A model generated the notes under the pieces. It did not search any database. It saw only the letters and a program-made list of their open reading frames with translations, and was not told the DNA's origin. A DNA stretch of 64,000 nt from Circinella minor (lineage: Eukaryota > Mucoromycota > Mucoromycetes > Mucorales > Lichtheimiaceae), in the NCBI GenBank assembly GCA_016758965.1, contig JAEPRB010000018.1, positions 124,001-188,000 on the forward strand, given 5' to 3'. Numbering within the stretch: position 1 is the stretch's first letter; every line of letters starts with the position of its first letter. Shown here in pieces: positions 24,985 through 38,700 of the stretch. Position numbers and translations under genes: made by a program.

Positions 24985-25975
24985 TTTAGTAATTCGAAAA
25001 GAAAATAAAAAGAGAGCTCTGAAAAAAGAGTGAAAAGAGTTGGAAAGAGAGAAGAAAAAAAAATAGCAAAGCCAAAAGCGGGAAAACTCGAATAAAAAAA
25101 AAATCGGCGCTCATCATTACCATATTTTCTTTCCAAAGGCAGGATCTGCGTGTGACGATTTTGGCCTGTTTTGCCTTTTAACATTCGGCCCTGAATTATC
25201 CGAACCCTATTTTTTATAACGTTTTCGGATATTGGAAAATGTAGTTTGGAAGAACACGAGAAAAAAAAATTTATGCTTTCGGATATCTTTTTCTAGTATC
25301 CAGTTCGATATAGCAACCGTATCGTAGCAACAACACAATTTTTTCCATTTCATACTCGCTACTCTCCTTATAGAACCATAGCAGCTTGAAAAAAGGAGGC
25401 GAGTTATGTTGTTTTCATGGAGAACTTGACGGGGGGTGTTGACTGAGGGGGGATAATAAAAAAGATATAAGGGATAATATCGTTTGGAACTAAGTGCCAA
25501 AAATGCAACCAACGTGGTATTGAGCCTCAATCAGTTTTGTTCGGTAGATCTTTTATGCTACACAGAAACAACCGTAAAAAAATATATCCCGTATTTACAA
25601 GACATAAAGATCTTTTTTTTCCACGTGTAAATAAAGAAAAAATTACTATATAATTGAATAGATATGTATTAAGAAAAAGCAATTGTTTCTTTTTTTAAAA
25701 TCCTTTATCTAGTATATATCCTAGCATAAAGAAATAAACGTGCAAAAAAACTTGAACCCAGTAATATGTAAAAGCTGTCAATTTTTTATTGTGTTCAAAA
25801 AATTGGCTTGCGACCGGGGTTGATTTCAAGTTTGGCCCTGGCTTTCGCTTAACGCTAGTCGTTCCTCAACAGTCACTAAGCTTGACAACGGTAATTTTGA
25901 ATTTTTGTTTTTTGCCACAAAAAAAACTCCACTACAACTCTCTCATCTGTCCACCCCCCTCCTATAAATTATAAC
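24985..25975. promoter_or_regulatory. Divergent intergenic region, CRAL-TRIO gene and ATP1
   Basis: Upstream region of two opposed genes, 991 bp. Close to ATP1 it is pyrimidine-rich (CCACCCCCCTCCTATAAATTATAAC just before the ATG), as expected for the leader of a highly expressed gene. No specific site is claimed. Confidence 0.5.
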
Positions 25976-28109
25976 ATGTTGAGAAACGCTGTTCGTGTGG
26001 CACGTCCCACTCTTGCTGCCCTTGCCAAGTCTACACCCGCTGTGAGTTTTCTCTTTTCTATATTTATTTTTATTATATTGACTTATATCAACAATTCGCG
26101 TTTATCTATTTTCTGGCGAACCGATTCTGAACCGATTTGATTTGATTTTTATTTTTTAAAAAAATGTTGGAAATGGATAAACGCGTTTAACGAAAAAAAA
26201 ATGTATTGATATTGTATATTGACTGTAATTTGTTTATTTGTTCAGGTCCGCGTCAATGCCAACGCTGCTGGTATTGCTGCTTGGAGAAGCTATGCTACTG
26301 CTAAGCCCTCCACTTCTGAAGTGTCGTCTGTCCTCGAGCAACGTATTCTCGGTGCTTCTGCTGAAGCTGACCTCCAAGAAACTGGTCGTGTTTTGTCCAT
26401 TGGTGACGGTATTGCCCGTGTTTACGGTTTGAAGAACTGTCAAGCCGAAGAAATGGTTGAATTCTCCAGCGGTTTGAAGGTAAATATTAGGAGATAATTA
26501 TTTAAAAGGAGAAACAATGATCAAAAGGGAGTCATTGGAGGGAAAAATAAACAGAATTTTAGGGACGATGAAGATAAGATATATAAATATTTGGACAAAG
26601 AAAAAGAAAGGATATATGATAATGTGTGTGATGTATATGAAAGATGATGGTATTAATCTTAAAATGATAATAGGGTATGGCTCTTAACTTGGAAGCTGAC
26701 AATGTCGGTATTGTCGTTTTCGGTAACGATCGTTTGATCAAGGAAGGTGACACTGTCAAGCGTACTGGTGCCATTGTCGACGTTCCCGTCGGTCCTGGTG
26801 TCTTGGGTCGTGTTGTTGATGCCCTTGGTAACCCCATTGATGGTAAGGGTCCTTTGGATACTGTTGGTCGCTCCCGTGTCCAAGTCAAGGCTCCTGGTAT
26901 TTTGCCCCGTCACTCCGTTAACGAACCTATGCAAACTGGTATCAAGTCTGTCGACTCCATGGTCCCCATTGGTCGTGGTCAACGTGAATTGATTATTGGT
27001 GATCGTCAAACCGGTAAGACTGCCGTTGCTTTGGATACCATTCTTAACCAAAAGAACTGGAACAATGGCTCTGATGAAGCCAAGAAGTTGTACTGTATCT
27101 ACGTTGCTGTTGGTCAAAAGCGTTCTACTGTTGCCCAATTGGTCAGCACTCTTGAAGAAAACGATGCCATGAAGTACACTGTCGTTGTTGCCGCTACTGC
27201 TTCTGAAGCCGCTCCTCTTCAATACTTGGCTCCTTTCTCTGGTGCCGCTTTCGGTGAATGGTTCCGTGATAACGGTCGTCACTCTTTGATCATCTATGAT
27301 GATTTGTCTAAGCAAGCTGTTGCTTACCGTCAAATGTCTCTTTTACTTCGTCGTCCCCCAGGTCGTGAAGCTTACCCTGGTGATGTTTTCTACCTTCACT
27401 CCCGTCTTTTGGAACGTGCTGCTAAGATGAACAAGAGCTTCGGCTATGGTTCCATGACCGCTTTGCCCATCATGTAAGTTTTATTATTATTATTATCATC
27501 TGCATTATATTGAAAAACGAGTACTAATTGGGAAATTTCTTGGAATATAACTATTTTAGTGAAACTCAAGGTGGTGATGTCTCTGCTTACATTCCTACCA
27601 ACGTTATTTCCATTACTGATGGTCAAATTTTCTTGGAAGCCGAACTTTTCTTCAAGGGTATCCGTCCCGCCATTAACGTCGGTTTGTCCGTCTCTCGTGT
27701 CGGTTCCGCTGCCCAAACTAAGGCCATGAAGCAAGTTGCTGGTTCCTTGAAGCTTTTCTTGGCTCAATACCGTGAAGTTGCTGCTTTCGCTCAATTCGGT
27801 TCTGATTTGGATGCCTCCACCCAATTCTTGTTGAACCGTGGTGCCCGTCTTACCGAATTGTTGAAGCAACCCCAATATACTCCTTTGTCTATTGAAACCC
27901 AAGTCCCCATTGTCTTTGCTGGTGTCAACGGTTTCCTCGACAAGCTCCCCGTTAACAAGGTTGTCGACTGGGAACGTGATTTCATTAGCCACGTCCAATC
28001 TGAACACAAGGCTACTCTTGATGAGATCCGCACTCAAGGTGTCCTTTCTAAGGATCTTGAAGCTAAGCTCCGTGATATTTGCGAGAACCACGTCAAGTCC
28101 TTCTTGTAA
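25976..28109 (+). CDS. ATP1: Mitochondrial F1-ATPase alpha subunit (4 exons)
   Basis: The regulatory nucleotide-binding alpha subunit of the F1 sector of mitochondrial ATP synthase. Exons are 25976-26041, 26246-26479, 26674-27473 and 27560-28109, giving 549 residues, the usual length. The presequence is [20 protein letters not shown] and so on up to about residue 40. The Walker A GDRQTGKT is at about 209-216. The arginine-finger region appears as [13 protein letters not shown] in exon 4, the known position of the catalytic Arg contributed to the beta site. Codon choice is strongly C-ending and far more biased than in the neighbours, which fits very high expression. That bias creates long open frames on the antisense strand. 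ATP15, another F1 subunit gene, lies 11.5 kb downstream. Confidence 0.98.
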
Positions 28110-28352
28110 ATATAACATAAAAAAATCATATCTTTTTTTCCACGCCCCACACTTTTTCGAAAATTCTTCAATAGCAATTCTTCTACAAAGATGACATATA
28201 TAATTGCATAAAAAAAGGACTACTGTTCCCATTTTATTACACAGTTGTAAAAATAAATATATTGTTTTGTTCCAATTATTGTATCTACAAAAAAAACATC
28301 TCTTATTTTATTTTGATTTCATGTGTATTTGCAATTGAAAAATGATTTTCTA

Positions 28353-29077
28353 TTATGACTTGAGTTCAAGGGACGATGTATCGAATATTTTACACTTTGT
28401 TTTAAATACTTGTAAGGACCGTGCACGTACGATATCCTCGACGACAAGTTCGTTAGCAATCATACGACGCTATATACAAAATTATACATTACATTGATGT
28501 TCCTTTTAGTAAACTGTTGTTTCCCGCCCACATATACATTATTTCCGATGCTTCTTCAATCCTCCCCCTAGTATACCTTAGTTTCATCACTAAACAAGCT
28601 TGACTTTGTATCAAAATCATCAGGATCTTCCTCTAATAACTTTGTCTTTCTGTCTATTTGCTCATCCATAATCTATTTAAGTTTTGAATTATTGTTTGCT
28701 TTTTAATATAAAAAGGTCCTCGCTTCTATTGGTATTTATTTCTCTGTCTTTATACTATGTGTTTCTTTCACGCTCAAAAAAATACCTTGAGACAATAGTC
28801 AACAGCATTCTCACGTTTACGATATGATTCGGCAAGTTGACTAAAAAATTCGCCACAAGCTTTTTCCGAATGAGTATCAGTCATGTTCATGCGAGGGATA
28901 ATGTTGTCATCGACGCGACGCAACTCCTTCATGATTTCTACAAACGAATGAAAGGGGAATTAACTTATTGTTAACACCGTGCAATCTTTATTACTATAAA
29001 AATATAATTCTGTTTTATTTACCCTTGAAGAAGGAAAGGTTATAACATGTGCTTGGATTCAACCGCTTTTCTGCCAT
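28353..29077 (-). CDS. MIX23: Mix23 / CCDC58-type mitochondrial intermembrane-space protein (4 exons)
   Basis: A small twin-cysteine protein of the intermembrane space that assists matrix protein import in yeast; the same family is called CCDC58 in animals and Cid2 in fission yeast. Exons are 29077-29023, 28937-28786, 28672-28577 and 28469-28353, giving 139 residues. Four cysteines lie at 11, 46, 67 and 127; the central pair has a 20-residue spacing, the same as I recall for the human protein. Typical segments are FFKEIMKELRRVDDNIIPRM and ANELVVEDIVRARSLQVFKT. No cleavable presequence is visible, as expected for a Mia40 client. It is convergent with ATP1, with 243 bp between stops. Confidence 0.88.
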
Positions 29078-29949
29078 AGTCTTTGGTTTGTTGTTATTGT
29101 TGTTATTCTTTCTTTTGAGAGTTTATATAAGCAGGTACTTCAACCTCCGCAAACGCTCTCAGACCACTTCCCAAATGACAGGGCTGTAAAGCCACATCTA
29201 TACTACTATGAATGTAATTATGAGCTCGCTTTATATAACTATATATGAAAGGGAATAATTGAAGTGGATATACGTGTGCTATGGTGTTATAGTAGCTCTA
29301 ACCAGTAGTAATGTTACACTAGCTTACTAGCATAAGATCAGTTTGTAATATTTTCAGGCATTTTAACCATATGCAGTTTGTCTTCGACTTAATACTGCAT
29401 ATGTTATATATCTAATGTGTTAATAACGAAAATAAATAAGAGTTAGAGTGATGGTAATTAAACACTTCACACTTACTTGGAGCAATAAACATTGGGCTGA
29501 TTATTGCGTTAAATTACCATAAATACAGTCTCAGTAATGAACAGGAAGAGCTTAATCCCCGTTAACCAATATCTTGTAAAACGTTCTCGTTGGTTTCAAT
29601 AACCGTCCGGGTTTCTTACTTTATTGTTATTTTAGTCTCGAGATATAATTATTATACATAGATATTTTTCAGATAATTATTTATAAACACAGTACTTATT
29701 ATTTTTGAATTGTTTAAATTCGATCCAGTATCAAATACGTAAATATCCAACTTTCTTCCATTTCTTTCCAATGGGCCAAGCAAATACTAACAGTGCCGTA
29801 AAATAACACATGTAATAACACAAAACTGTGCTTGTTATACAATCAATTTAACAAATAGTCAAAAACAAGACGATAAAAAATATTTAATACGTTTTTTTAT
29901 TTAATAAAAAACAATTTATCATAAGGAGAATGTTAAGCTTGTATGATTA
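29078..29949. other. Intergenic, no gene recognised
   Basis: Contains the MIX23 promoter on its left and the 3' flank of the F-box gene on its right. Nothing else could be supported. Confidence 0.55.
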
Positions 29950-31899
29950 TTAGTAATATAATCCATCATTAAATTTTAAAATTGAAGACTTATTAAGAAT
30001 GCTGCTGGTAGTTGACGATATTTTTTTCATTTCGATTAATCTTCGTATTTCATTAAATGTGATATTGTTATTGTTGATACGTATATTATCAATTTGTAGT
30101 GATTGTAATGACTTAATGCTGCTGATTGAGTTTACGACAACTTCATCCAAAAAAGAATAAAGATTTCTGATTGTTAAATGTTGCAAGTTGTTGTATTGGC
30201 TGATTGTTTTTATAAAGTGTATCAAATCGCTTTTGGTGATGAGATAAGGATAAGCTGCTGTCAATTCCGAAAGCTGAACATAGTTCTCATAACAGTAGTA
30301 GTGGTAATGTGATCTCAGCGTTTGAATTTCTCTGTTGATACATTCGTGACAATTGTAGTTGCTCAATGAGACTATCTTTAGCTGTCGCATTTTAGAAATT
30401 ATATGTAATATTGAAATTGAAAGCACTATTGCACCCGATATTTCAAACTGCTGCAAATATTGTAAATTACCCAATAAGTAATAGTTGCTTGGAAAGACCA
30501 CCGGCATAATTTCCGCACTGGAATATGTCCAACGATTGGGATCCTGATTACGATAAGAGACATGTAATGACAGTTCGACAAGCTTATTACAATTAGCGAG
30601 TGCTTGAACAAGCTGTCCGTTGAACATAGGTGGAATCATGCCAAGAGAGATCTTTTTCAGACTTTTCTTGTGCTCGTCGATAAAATGAGATATTGTTGCT
30701 GAATTAATATAGCTGTGTATTATTGTTAATTGCTGAATGTGTTTGAACTTTATATTTGCAAGGTTAGACCAGATAGAAGGGGCAGTAACAGCTACTTCCC
30801 AATCTCCAGAAAAATCAAAGTGACCTTGATTGATATAAAGTACAGTTAATCTGTCTTGTATGTTCTGTAGAAACGGTAATAATGATGATTCAATGCGTGG
30901 GATAAGCATATCCGTGTAATATATAAATTGGCACAGCATGCGCTGTTGTAACTGTTGTCTTGCTAGTAGGGTACTGTTGCTGGTGTAATTGTTCTCGATT
31001 ATCGTAGAATCATCGAAATTTAAGCCCCTTAGATTACCGTTGCTTAAAGAATAGGTCGTATTGAGAGAGCACTCAAAATGCTCAAGATATGGGCATAGAT
31101 GTAAGATTCGCATAAAATCAATATCACCGTGATTTTGAGTAATATAGTAGCTATGTTCTCCTAGAGGAGCTAGCTGTAAGACACGTAGGTTAGGGGACTC
31201 CTTTAAAATGGACTCGATTCCTTGAGAATTAAGATCGTATTGAAGTGAAAAGAACATGAGACTTGAGAACAGGGGCTTCGTAGAATTTGATTCTTCTCTG
31301 TGTCGTTGCGAAAAACGAGGTAATAGTCGACTTTTTGGAATTATGGCCCTTAGAAATTTTAGTTGTCTGGACATACGACCAATTTCAAACAAGAGTGGAA
31401 TGCTGTTTTCATGATGGTTTAGCGTAAGCTTGCAAAGATTATCGCCAACAAATTTAATGGCCTTTAGTAATCGAGGTATATATTTCATTTCGTTAACTCC
31501 ATCTAGTATTTCTACATGGTAATAAAAATAGTTTATCCGTTTTTCTTTTAGAAAAATATATCCATAATGAAAACAGCATTAATAAGAACATTTACCTAAT
31601 TCTTTAATGTTACATTGATGGCTTACAAGTTCTGCCACTATGTAATCCATATTCTTAGCAATTACGTGTACTTTTTGGACATGAGATCCGAAACATTGTT
31701 GGATACAGATGTTTTTTCTTCTGTATGGTTCAAGGCTGAAATCGATATCTTTCCATGAACTTTTAGTCATTTCTGGAACCAACCCAAACCATTTGTGAGA
31801 AGTACACATAAATTCAATACAATCGCGCCTGTTAATAAGAGAAAATATTAAGGAGTTAATCTCGAACGGTAAGTTATCAAATATAGTAGAAGTAACCAT
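29950..31899 (-). CDS. F-box protein with leucine-rich C-terminal region (2 exons)
   Basis: Likely substrate receptor of an SCF ubiquitin ligase. Exons are 31899-31596 and 31502-29950, giving 618 residues. An F-box-like start is seen at residues about 8-50 (DNLPFEINSLIFSLINRRDCIEFMCTSHKWFGLVPE), which has the LPxEIxxxIFxxL and W pattern that binds Skp1 in the family. The rest is a series of irregular leucine-rich segments (for example CNKLVELSLHV, LKIVSLSNYNC, LQHLTIRNLYSF, LQSLQIDNIRI) without a clean consensus, as usual in large fungal F-box/LRR families. The substrate is unknown. The C-terminus is rich in Ser/Thr and Asn. Confidence 0.8.
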
Positions 31900-31976
31900 G
31901 GAGGCGAATATTTATTTGAAAAAGAAGTTGGAATAGAATGTGGTATAAGAATGACAAAGTCAGTGGAATTATATAT

Positions 31977-32010
<34 letters not shown>

Positions 32011-32773
32011 TTGGAAGCACAAAGAGTTTATAAATTATTACGTATATCAATGTACTGCACATTGTGTAAACAGAGCTTTTACAAAGAGCTTAAAAAGAAT
32101 ATTTTTTTTAAATGACATGCTAAGTTTTAGTCCCTACTACTTCAATTTTTTTTCGATAAGAATCTAGACAAAGAGCAACAGCTAAATAAAGACCATTCAA
32201 TACTATAAGCACAAGGCAGCTACTAATTTTACATAACACCATTTTTTATTATTAATTTGAAAATATACTGATATTGTCCTCATTTTTATAATGACTACTT
32301 TACTATTATTACTCGGCTTGTTGCTGTATATTGTTTATTGATTGCTAAAGAAATGTTTGAGAGATATGACAATAATGAAATCTAATTATTTACAGCCAAC
32401 TCATTTATCTTTTTTTCGTTGTACAGTATTAAATGTCTTGGATAAACAGTGTTGCAGTTGTCGAGAAATTTTGGGGATATCAGCTGATATAATTTCTTTA
32501 AGGCCTGCATAATTTTTTTTTGTATAGCGTTCGCATAAAACATGGTTTGTCTTGATTTTGACCCAGCTAATAATTATAAAAGTCTTAAGACGGTGTAGGA
32601 TTATGTCCTTTCTCCAGAAGCTTTATCTCCCGTCTGATTTGTCTTACCTGACACGCATAAAAAATTTACACTTTTAAGCGCTGCGCAATATTTTTCTTTG
32701 GTCTCCAGTTTTTTTTACTACTTGATCTTCATTACATACTTCCAAAACACAAACGATCGCAAGACACCTTCTA
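31900..32773. promoter_or_regulatory. Divergent region between the F-box gene and REV3
   Basis: AT-rich sequence between two opposed start codons. It begins with a 30-T homopolymer listed separately. The 200 bp before REV3 is pyrimidine-rich. No specific binding site is claimed. Confidence 0.5.
31978..32007. repeat. Poly-T tract of 30
   Basis: Thirty consecutive T on the plus strand (A on the F-box gene strand), 79 bp upstream of the F-box start codon. It could be a retroposed poly-A remnant, a nucleosome-excluding promoter element or simple slippage. Its length may be inexact in an assembly. Confidence 0.9.
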
Positions 32774-35700
32774 ATGGAGCGGTACATTTCCATTCGAATG
32801 GTCAATATTGATCACTATTTGGATGACCCTGGTCCGATGGATCGTGCTTTTTGTCCTTTCAGCAACACTGTATCGAAAAAAGTTCCAGTCATTCGTATAT
32901 TTGGATCAACACCTTCAGGACAAAAAGCTTGTCTTCATATTCATCAGGTTATAAATCGCAAAAAAAAAAAACCTTTTCTTATTATAGTATTTATCTAACA
33001 CCACGCTTTTTTTTTCTTTTTGCTGTTGTCAATAATAATAGTCCTATCCTTACTTTTATGTACCTTTTAAACTTCCATCGCATAATGTCGAACCTGAGCA
33101 GATCCAACGTGAAATCTTCCAATTTGGCAATGCATTGAATCATGCTGTCGGTCTTGCTCAAGGTGCCAATCAAAGTAGTGTCAATGGAGATCAATACATT
33201 GCGGCTATTACATTGGTTAAAGGAATACCTTTTTATGGATATCATTCCGAACCGGAGACATATTTGAAAATACACTTGTTGAATCCAGCAGATAAACAAC
33301 GAATGGCTGATATATTATTAAAAGGTGTAATAAACAATCAAATCTATCAACCTCATGAAGCACATATTCCCTATGTTCTTCAATTTATGATGGACTATAA
33401 CTTATATGGTATGAACTGGGTGCATTTGCATCCCATTATCGATTCTACTACAACTATGGTTCAGCAACAACAGCAAGCCAATAGTGGTAATATTAATAAT
33501 GATGATAATGATGGTGAAGAAAAAGAAAAAGAAAATGTTCAACTTAGTTTAAGATTTCGAGAACCATTATTTGATGAGCCCAAAACAGTTTTATTAAGTC
33601 AGACCACAATAAATAGTAATGAACGAAGTACATCCATCTATTTGAACGAGAATGAATACTTTACATCTATGACGATACCTGATGAACTAAAATGGAATAA
33701 AGTCGGACGAACCAGCTTTTGTGAACTTGAATTGGATACCACTGTAATGACTATTGGCAACAGATTGGATTTACAACAACGGAATATCCATTGGAATCGA
33801 GAAGTAGACGTGGGTGAATCAAAAGAGAAATTAATTAATTCGTTGGCTGGGATTTGGAAGGATGAAGCAAACCGGCGTATGGCAAGGAATGAATCGCCAA
33901 CCATACCAAATACTCAGCAGCAAGATAATATACTACGTGATCCGAACCCAAAGGAATGGAGTTCAGAGGAGGCATGGAGACGATTAATTGATCGATACAC
34001 TAGCACAATTAACAATAAAGACAACTTAGCAACATCGCCATTAGATGCTGAAGAAGACAATGGGTTAATTTATTCATCCAATATTCCAACCACCTTTGAC
34101 TCTGTTGAATCACTATATCCTGCACAATATTATGATATACACCGGCGACAAAAAGCTTCACAATCATTAACTATACCACCAAAAGTTTTATCCAATTTGT
34201 CGGATTGGTTACAATCACAAAGTTCTGGATCCCAACAAGAACAACAACAACAAGAGGAACATAATTTAAAAGTCAATGAATCTCCTTACGATATTCAAGC
34301 AGCAACACCATCCCGATACAGAGCTTGGCGAAATGAAGGGCAAGCAGACAATAATGACAACGTAAATGCAGATAAAATTCATTCGCTCGTACGTCAACAA
34401 AGTTCTTTTCAAGATGATGATATAACTGATGAAGATATTTTGGCATTGGCACGGCAACTTAGCGAACAAGAACAAGAAGAACAAAAGGAAAAGGAAGAAC
34501 AAGAACAAGAACAATTAGAGCAACAAGAAGGAGAAGAATATCATGATGATGATTTCATGTGGCCATCAGATAGTCCTTTCCGAAAAACCCCAGAACGAAA
34601 AAGATTACCACAAGTTCAAATTAGTTACGATGATACAGAAAATCCAGATCTTTTTAGGTATATATATTCATGAAGTATAATCAGGGCAGAGAGATTACAA
34701 AGATAAACTCCGATGGATGTTTTTTTTTCTCAAAAGATATGAATACATTGCTATATAGGCCAAGAAAGTTGGATTTTCATGCAGAAGTAGCAAAAATAGA
34801 TGCACGACAAAAAGAAGCAGTGCAAGGATCATCTTTACTAAGAATAGACAAAGAAAATAAAACTTCAACAACTCATACGACTATTATGAATATTGATGAG
34901 AATGACAATGACAGAGAATTACAAGTGAGCGAAATACCACCTACCCCACCACGGTATTTATATATACTTAAAAGCTATTGATAAGAGGAACAAATCAGTT
35001 TGACCAAAACAGCAAATTAATTGGGGGGTTGCTATCTGTAGTGCATATAAAAGAAATCGTTATTTGCCACAATATGATGGTGCATGTGACAGTAGTGAAA
35101 ACGACGATGATAGAACAAATGACATTCATTACAGACGTGATAATAATACACAACAGTCAAACGTTAGTCGACAAAGGCCTCCACTACCATATAGAGAAGA
35201 ACCTTATATATCTGCCAAGTATTATCCTAAATTAACCGAGCTAGTAATGAAAAAGAAAAGAGAAAGAGAAGATCGAGAACTCCGATCCCAACGACAACAA
35301 AACCAAGTAGTAATAGTAGGACAAGAAAATAGGCAACGACAACTGGAAAAGGAATTAATAGACCAAAATGACACACTCGCTTCTGGTCAAAAACGGAAAA
35401 CAGGTCTAGAACGACATGATAATGAACCATTTACAAAACAATCACGTATTGAATATGGTCATTTAGAAAAAGTAAGCTTAACAATAGAACAACAACAACA
35501 CACGATTAAAACCAAACCACCAGGAAAAGAATACGATTATTCTCCCCCACCTCCTGCTATCGCTAAACCGAAGTTTGTGACATACCAAGAGCCCTACTAT
35601 AGTAATCCAACAGATACTCCTAGCAGACCCAAAATATTTTCTGGAAAGGAATTTCGAATACCGTCCAAATCAATACAACATTTAAAACCTGTACAACCAG

Positions 35701-38700
35701 TATACTCTAACAAATCAGAGGATGAATGGAAGCATTCAACGATTACAGGATGGGAACCGGCAATAAAACCTCCAACCCCAAAAGAGGTACGGGAATGGTT
35801 ACGTGAAAAAGAGCAACGGCAGTTGAAAGAGATAGTGGAGAAGAAGGCTAATAAAATAAACAAAAGCAGTAATGGGACTACATCTCAGGTACGGTTACAA
35901 TTTATCTATGAATTATCGTTGCTAGGTGAAAAATGAATAACACTAAAACGTTATAATCCAAATAATGTTAGTTGGATGGACCTTCAACACACGATTTTCA
36001 ATTTAGTTTGAGTAAACCAAAATCCAAAGTGACACAAACAAGAGATTATCTCGATATCCTTAGTGTGGAAATTCATAGTAAAGTCATTTGTATATTTATG
36101 GTCAAAAAAATCATATACGCTTTTTTCTTTTCAGCTTATTAAGATTGTTACATTTCAAAAAATCACATATAGTCAATACACGTGATAATATGCTTCCTGA
36201 TCCAGAGCATGATCCAGTACAAACAATTTTTTGGTGTCTTAAAACAGAGGATGCCAATATTGTATTCAATGGATTTGAAAAAGGATATCATGTTGAAATT
36301 ATTACTGTTGGTACTGATATCAATACACAAAAGATTGGACTTCCAGGTAACATTTTTTTTAATTCAGTCTAGGTTCTTTTTCATTAAAAATATACATATA
36401 AAAAAGGAAAAGATAAAGATAAAAAAAAACATGAATATAAGTAATAATAGTCCTTCTTTATCATTTAAATTGATCAGCTTATGAAACAAATTATGTTGAA
36501 AATGAGGAATCACTTTTTAAGGCTCTTATCGAAGTTGTACGACTTTATGATCCAGATATGCTTGTAGGCTATGAGCTTCATAATTCATCTTGGGGTTACT
36601 TGATTGAACGAGCTACTGTCCACGGTTAGATATTTTAAAGGAACTTTTTTTTAGAGATTACTCAATCTAATATTATTCTGTTATCCTTCCTCTTTAGATA
36701 TCAATTTAATTGATGAGTTAGCAAGAGTTGGATTAACGACGGATCGAATACAATTTGATCAATGGGGATATAGAAAAGCTTCTGTATTCAGAATTTTGGG
36801 TCGTCATATGATCAACATTTGGCGTGTGATGAAAAGCGAATATAATTTAACAAGTTATACATTTGAAAATTTGGCATATAGTATCCTCCATTGCAGGTAA
36901 AAAAAAATACTATTACTACCATTAAGTACTATCTTATGTACATATATATATTAGATAAATAGCATATTTTTTGTTAAACTAAGAAACGTTGTTATGCACG
37001 TATAGAATGTCCCATTTTTCGCATACAACATTAACATCATGGTATACTCAAAAAGACCAGGCCGTTTTGAAATATAGACTATATAAATATTATCTGGATA
37101 GAGTACAAATGAATCTCGATCTACTAGACGTATCCGAAATAATTAATCGTACCTGTGAATCTGCTCGTGTTTTTGGTGTTGATTTTTATTCAGTGTTGAC
37201 TCGTGGATCACAATTTAAGGTAGAATCTATGATGCTTCGAATAGCTAAACCTGAAAATTTTGTTCTTATATCACCGAGTCGAGCGCAGGTAATGTATATC
37301 ATGAAATATATGAATGTAGAAAATAAAAGCTGCTACTATCATTATTATTCAGTTTATTTATATACATAACATGCGTGTAGGTCGGTCATCAGAGAGCTGC
37401 AGAATGTTTACCGTTAGTAATGGAACCTGTAACTGAGTTTTATAGTAGCCCATTGCTCGTATTAGATTTCCAGTCATTATACCCATCCATTATGATTGCA
37501 TACAATTATTGGTTAGTATATCTCATTATTCATGTATATATTGTATAAATATAAGAACCAATATTACTAAATCGTTTTCTTATTCGTATTTAGCTTTTCA
37601 ACATGTCTTGGAAAAGTAAGAAATGAAGATGATCCACCTAAATTTGGTGTTACTGAACTAGATATCACACCTGACATATTATGCGGATTAAAGGATAAAA
37701 TAAATGGTAAGCGTACTGAAATAATTAAAAAAAACAAATCGAAAAAGTAATCGATATCTGTTTGTATTAAAGTCATAACTAGTATCACCCAATGGTGTCA
37801 TGTTTGTAAAGTCAAGCGTGCGTAAAAGCCTACTTGCCAAAATGTTAACCGAAATATTGGATACACGAGTCATGATCAAAACAGCCATGAAAAATTATAA
37901 AGGAGACAAAGGTTTACTACGACTTTTGGATGCCAGGCAATTAACACTCAAATATATTGCCAATGTTACGTATGGATACACCTCAGCTTCTTTCTCTGGT
38001 AGAATGCCAGCTGTTGAAATTGCAGATAGTATTGTTCAAACAGGACGTGAAACACTTGAAAGAGTAAGAAGAAAAAGGCAAATTGATACTCTGGATTTGT
38101 ATATCCACATATATATATATGTTACAACTCACATCACTATTTTTTCCTTTTTAGACCATTGAAGTAATTAACAAAACAGAAAAATGGGATGCACGAGTAG
38201 TTTATGGAGATACCGACAGTGTTTTTGTATCTTTACCTGGTAGAACCCGAGAACAAGCTTTCCAAATTGGAAAAGATATTGCAAAAACCATCACCGCTAT
38301 GAATCCAGCACCAGTACGACTCAAGTTTGAAAAAGTATACCATCCATGTGTTCTTGTGGCTAAAAAGCGCTATGTTGGTTTCAAGTATGAAAATCCGGAA
38401 GAAACAGAGCCTGTTTTTGAAGCTAAAGGAATTGAAACCGTTCGGCGTGATGGAACTATGGCAACACAAAAAATCTTGGAAGCTTCATTAAAGTATATAA
38501 TCATAATATTTCTTTTTTCTACGTTGGGGTTTTCATTTTATAAGAAAATGGAGAAAAATAAGAACTCATAGTTTTGTGTGGATATTTCCGCTTTTTCTTT
38601 CAAAGGATTTTGTTTCGAACTCAAGATATGTCTCAACTCAAAGAATACCTTTATCGTCAATGGACAAAGATACTTTCCAATCGAGTCGCGGTACAAGATT

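Noticed and set aside
25207..25530. Minus-strand frame of 107 codons upstream of ATP1
   Set aside because: Low-complexity ends, no recognisable domain, and placed in the divergent promoter region.
26659..28232. Two long minus-strand frames (224 and 262 codons) opposite ATP1
   Set aside because: They are exact shadows of ATP1 exons with strong codon bias, run into introns, and have no family-like sequence.
36078..36172. Alternative ends for Rev3 exons 5 and 6 (a later GTATAT donor at 36090, or an earlier TTTCAG acceptor)
   Set aside because: Only the GTAAAG donor at 36078 with the acceptor at 36172 gives EIHINTRDNMLPDP, the conserved Rev3 sequence.
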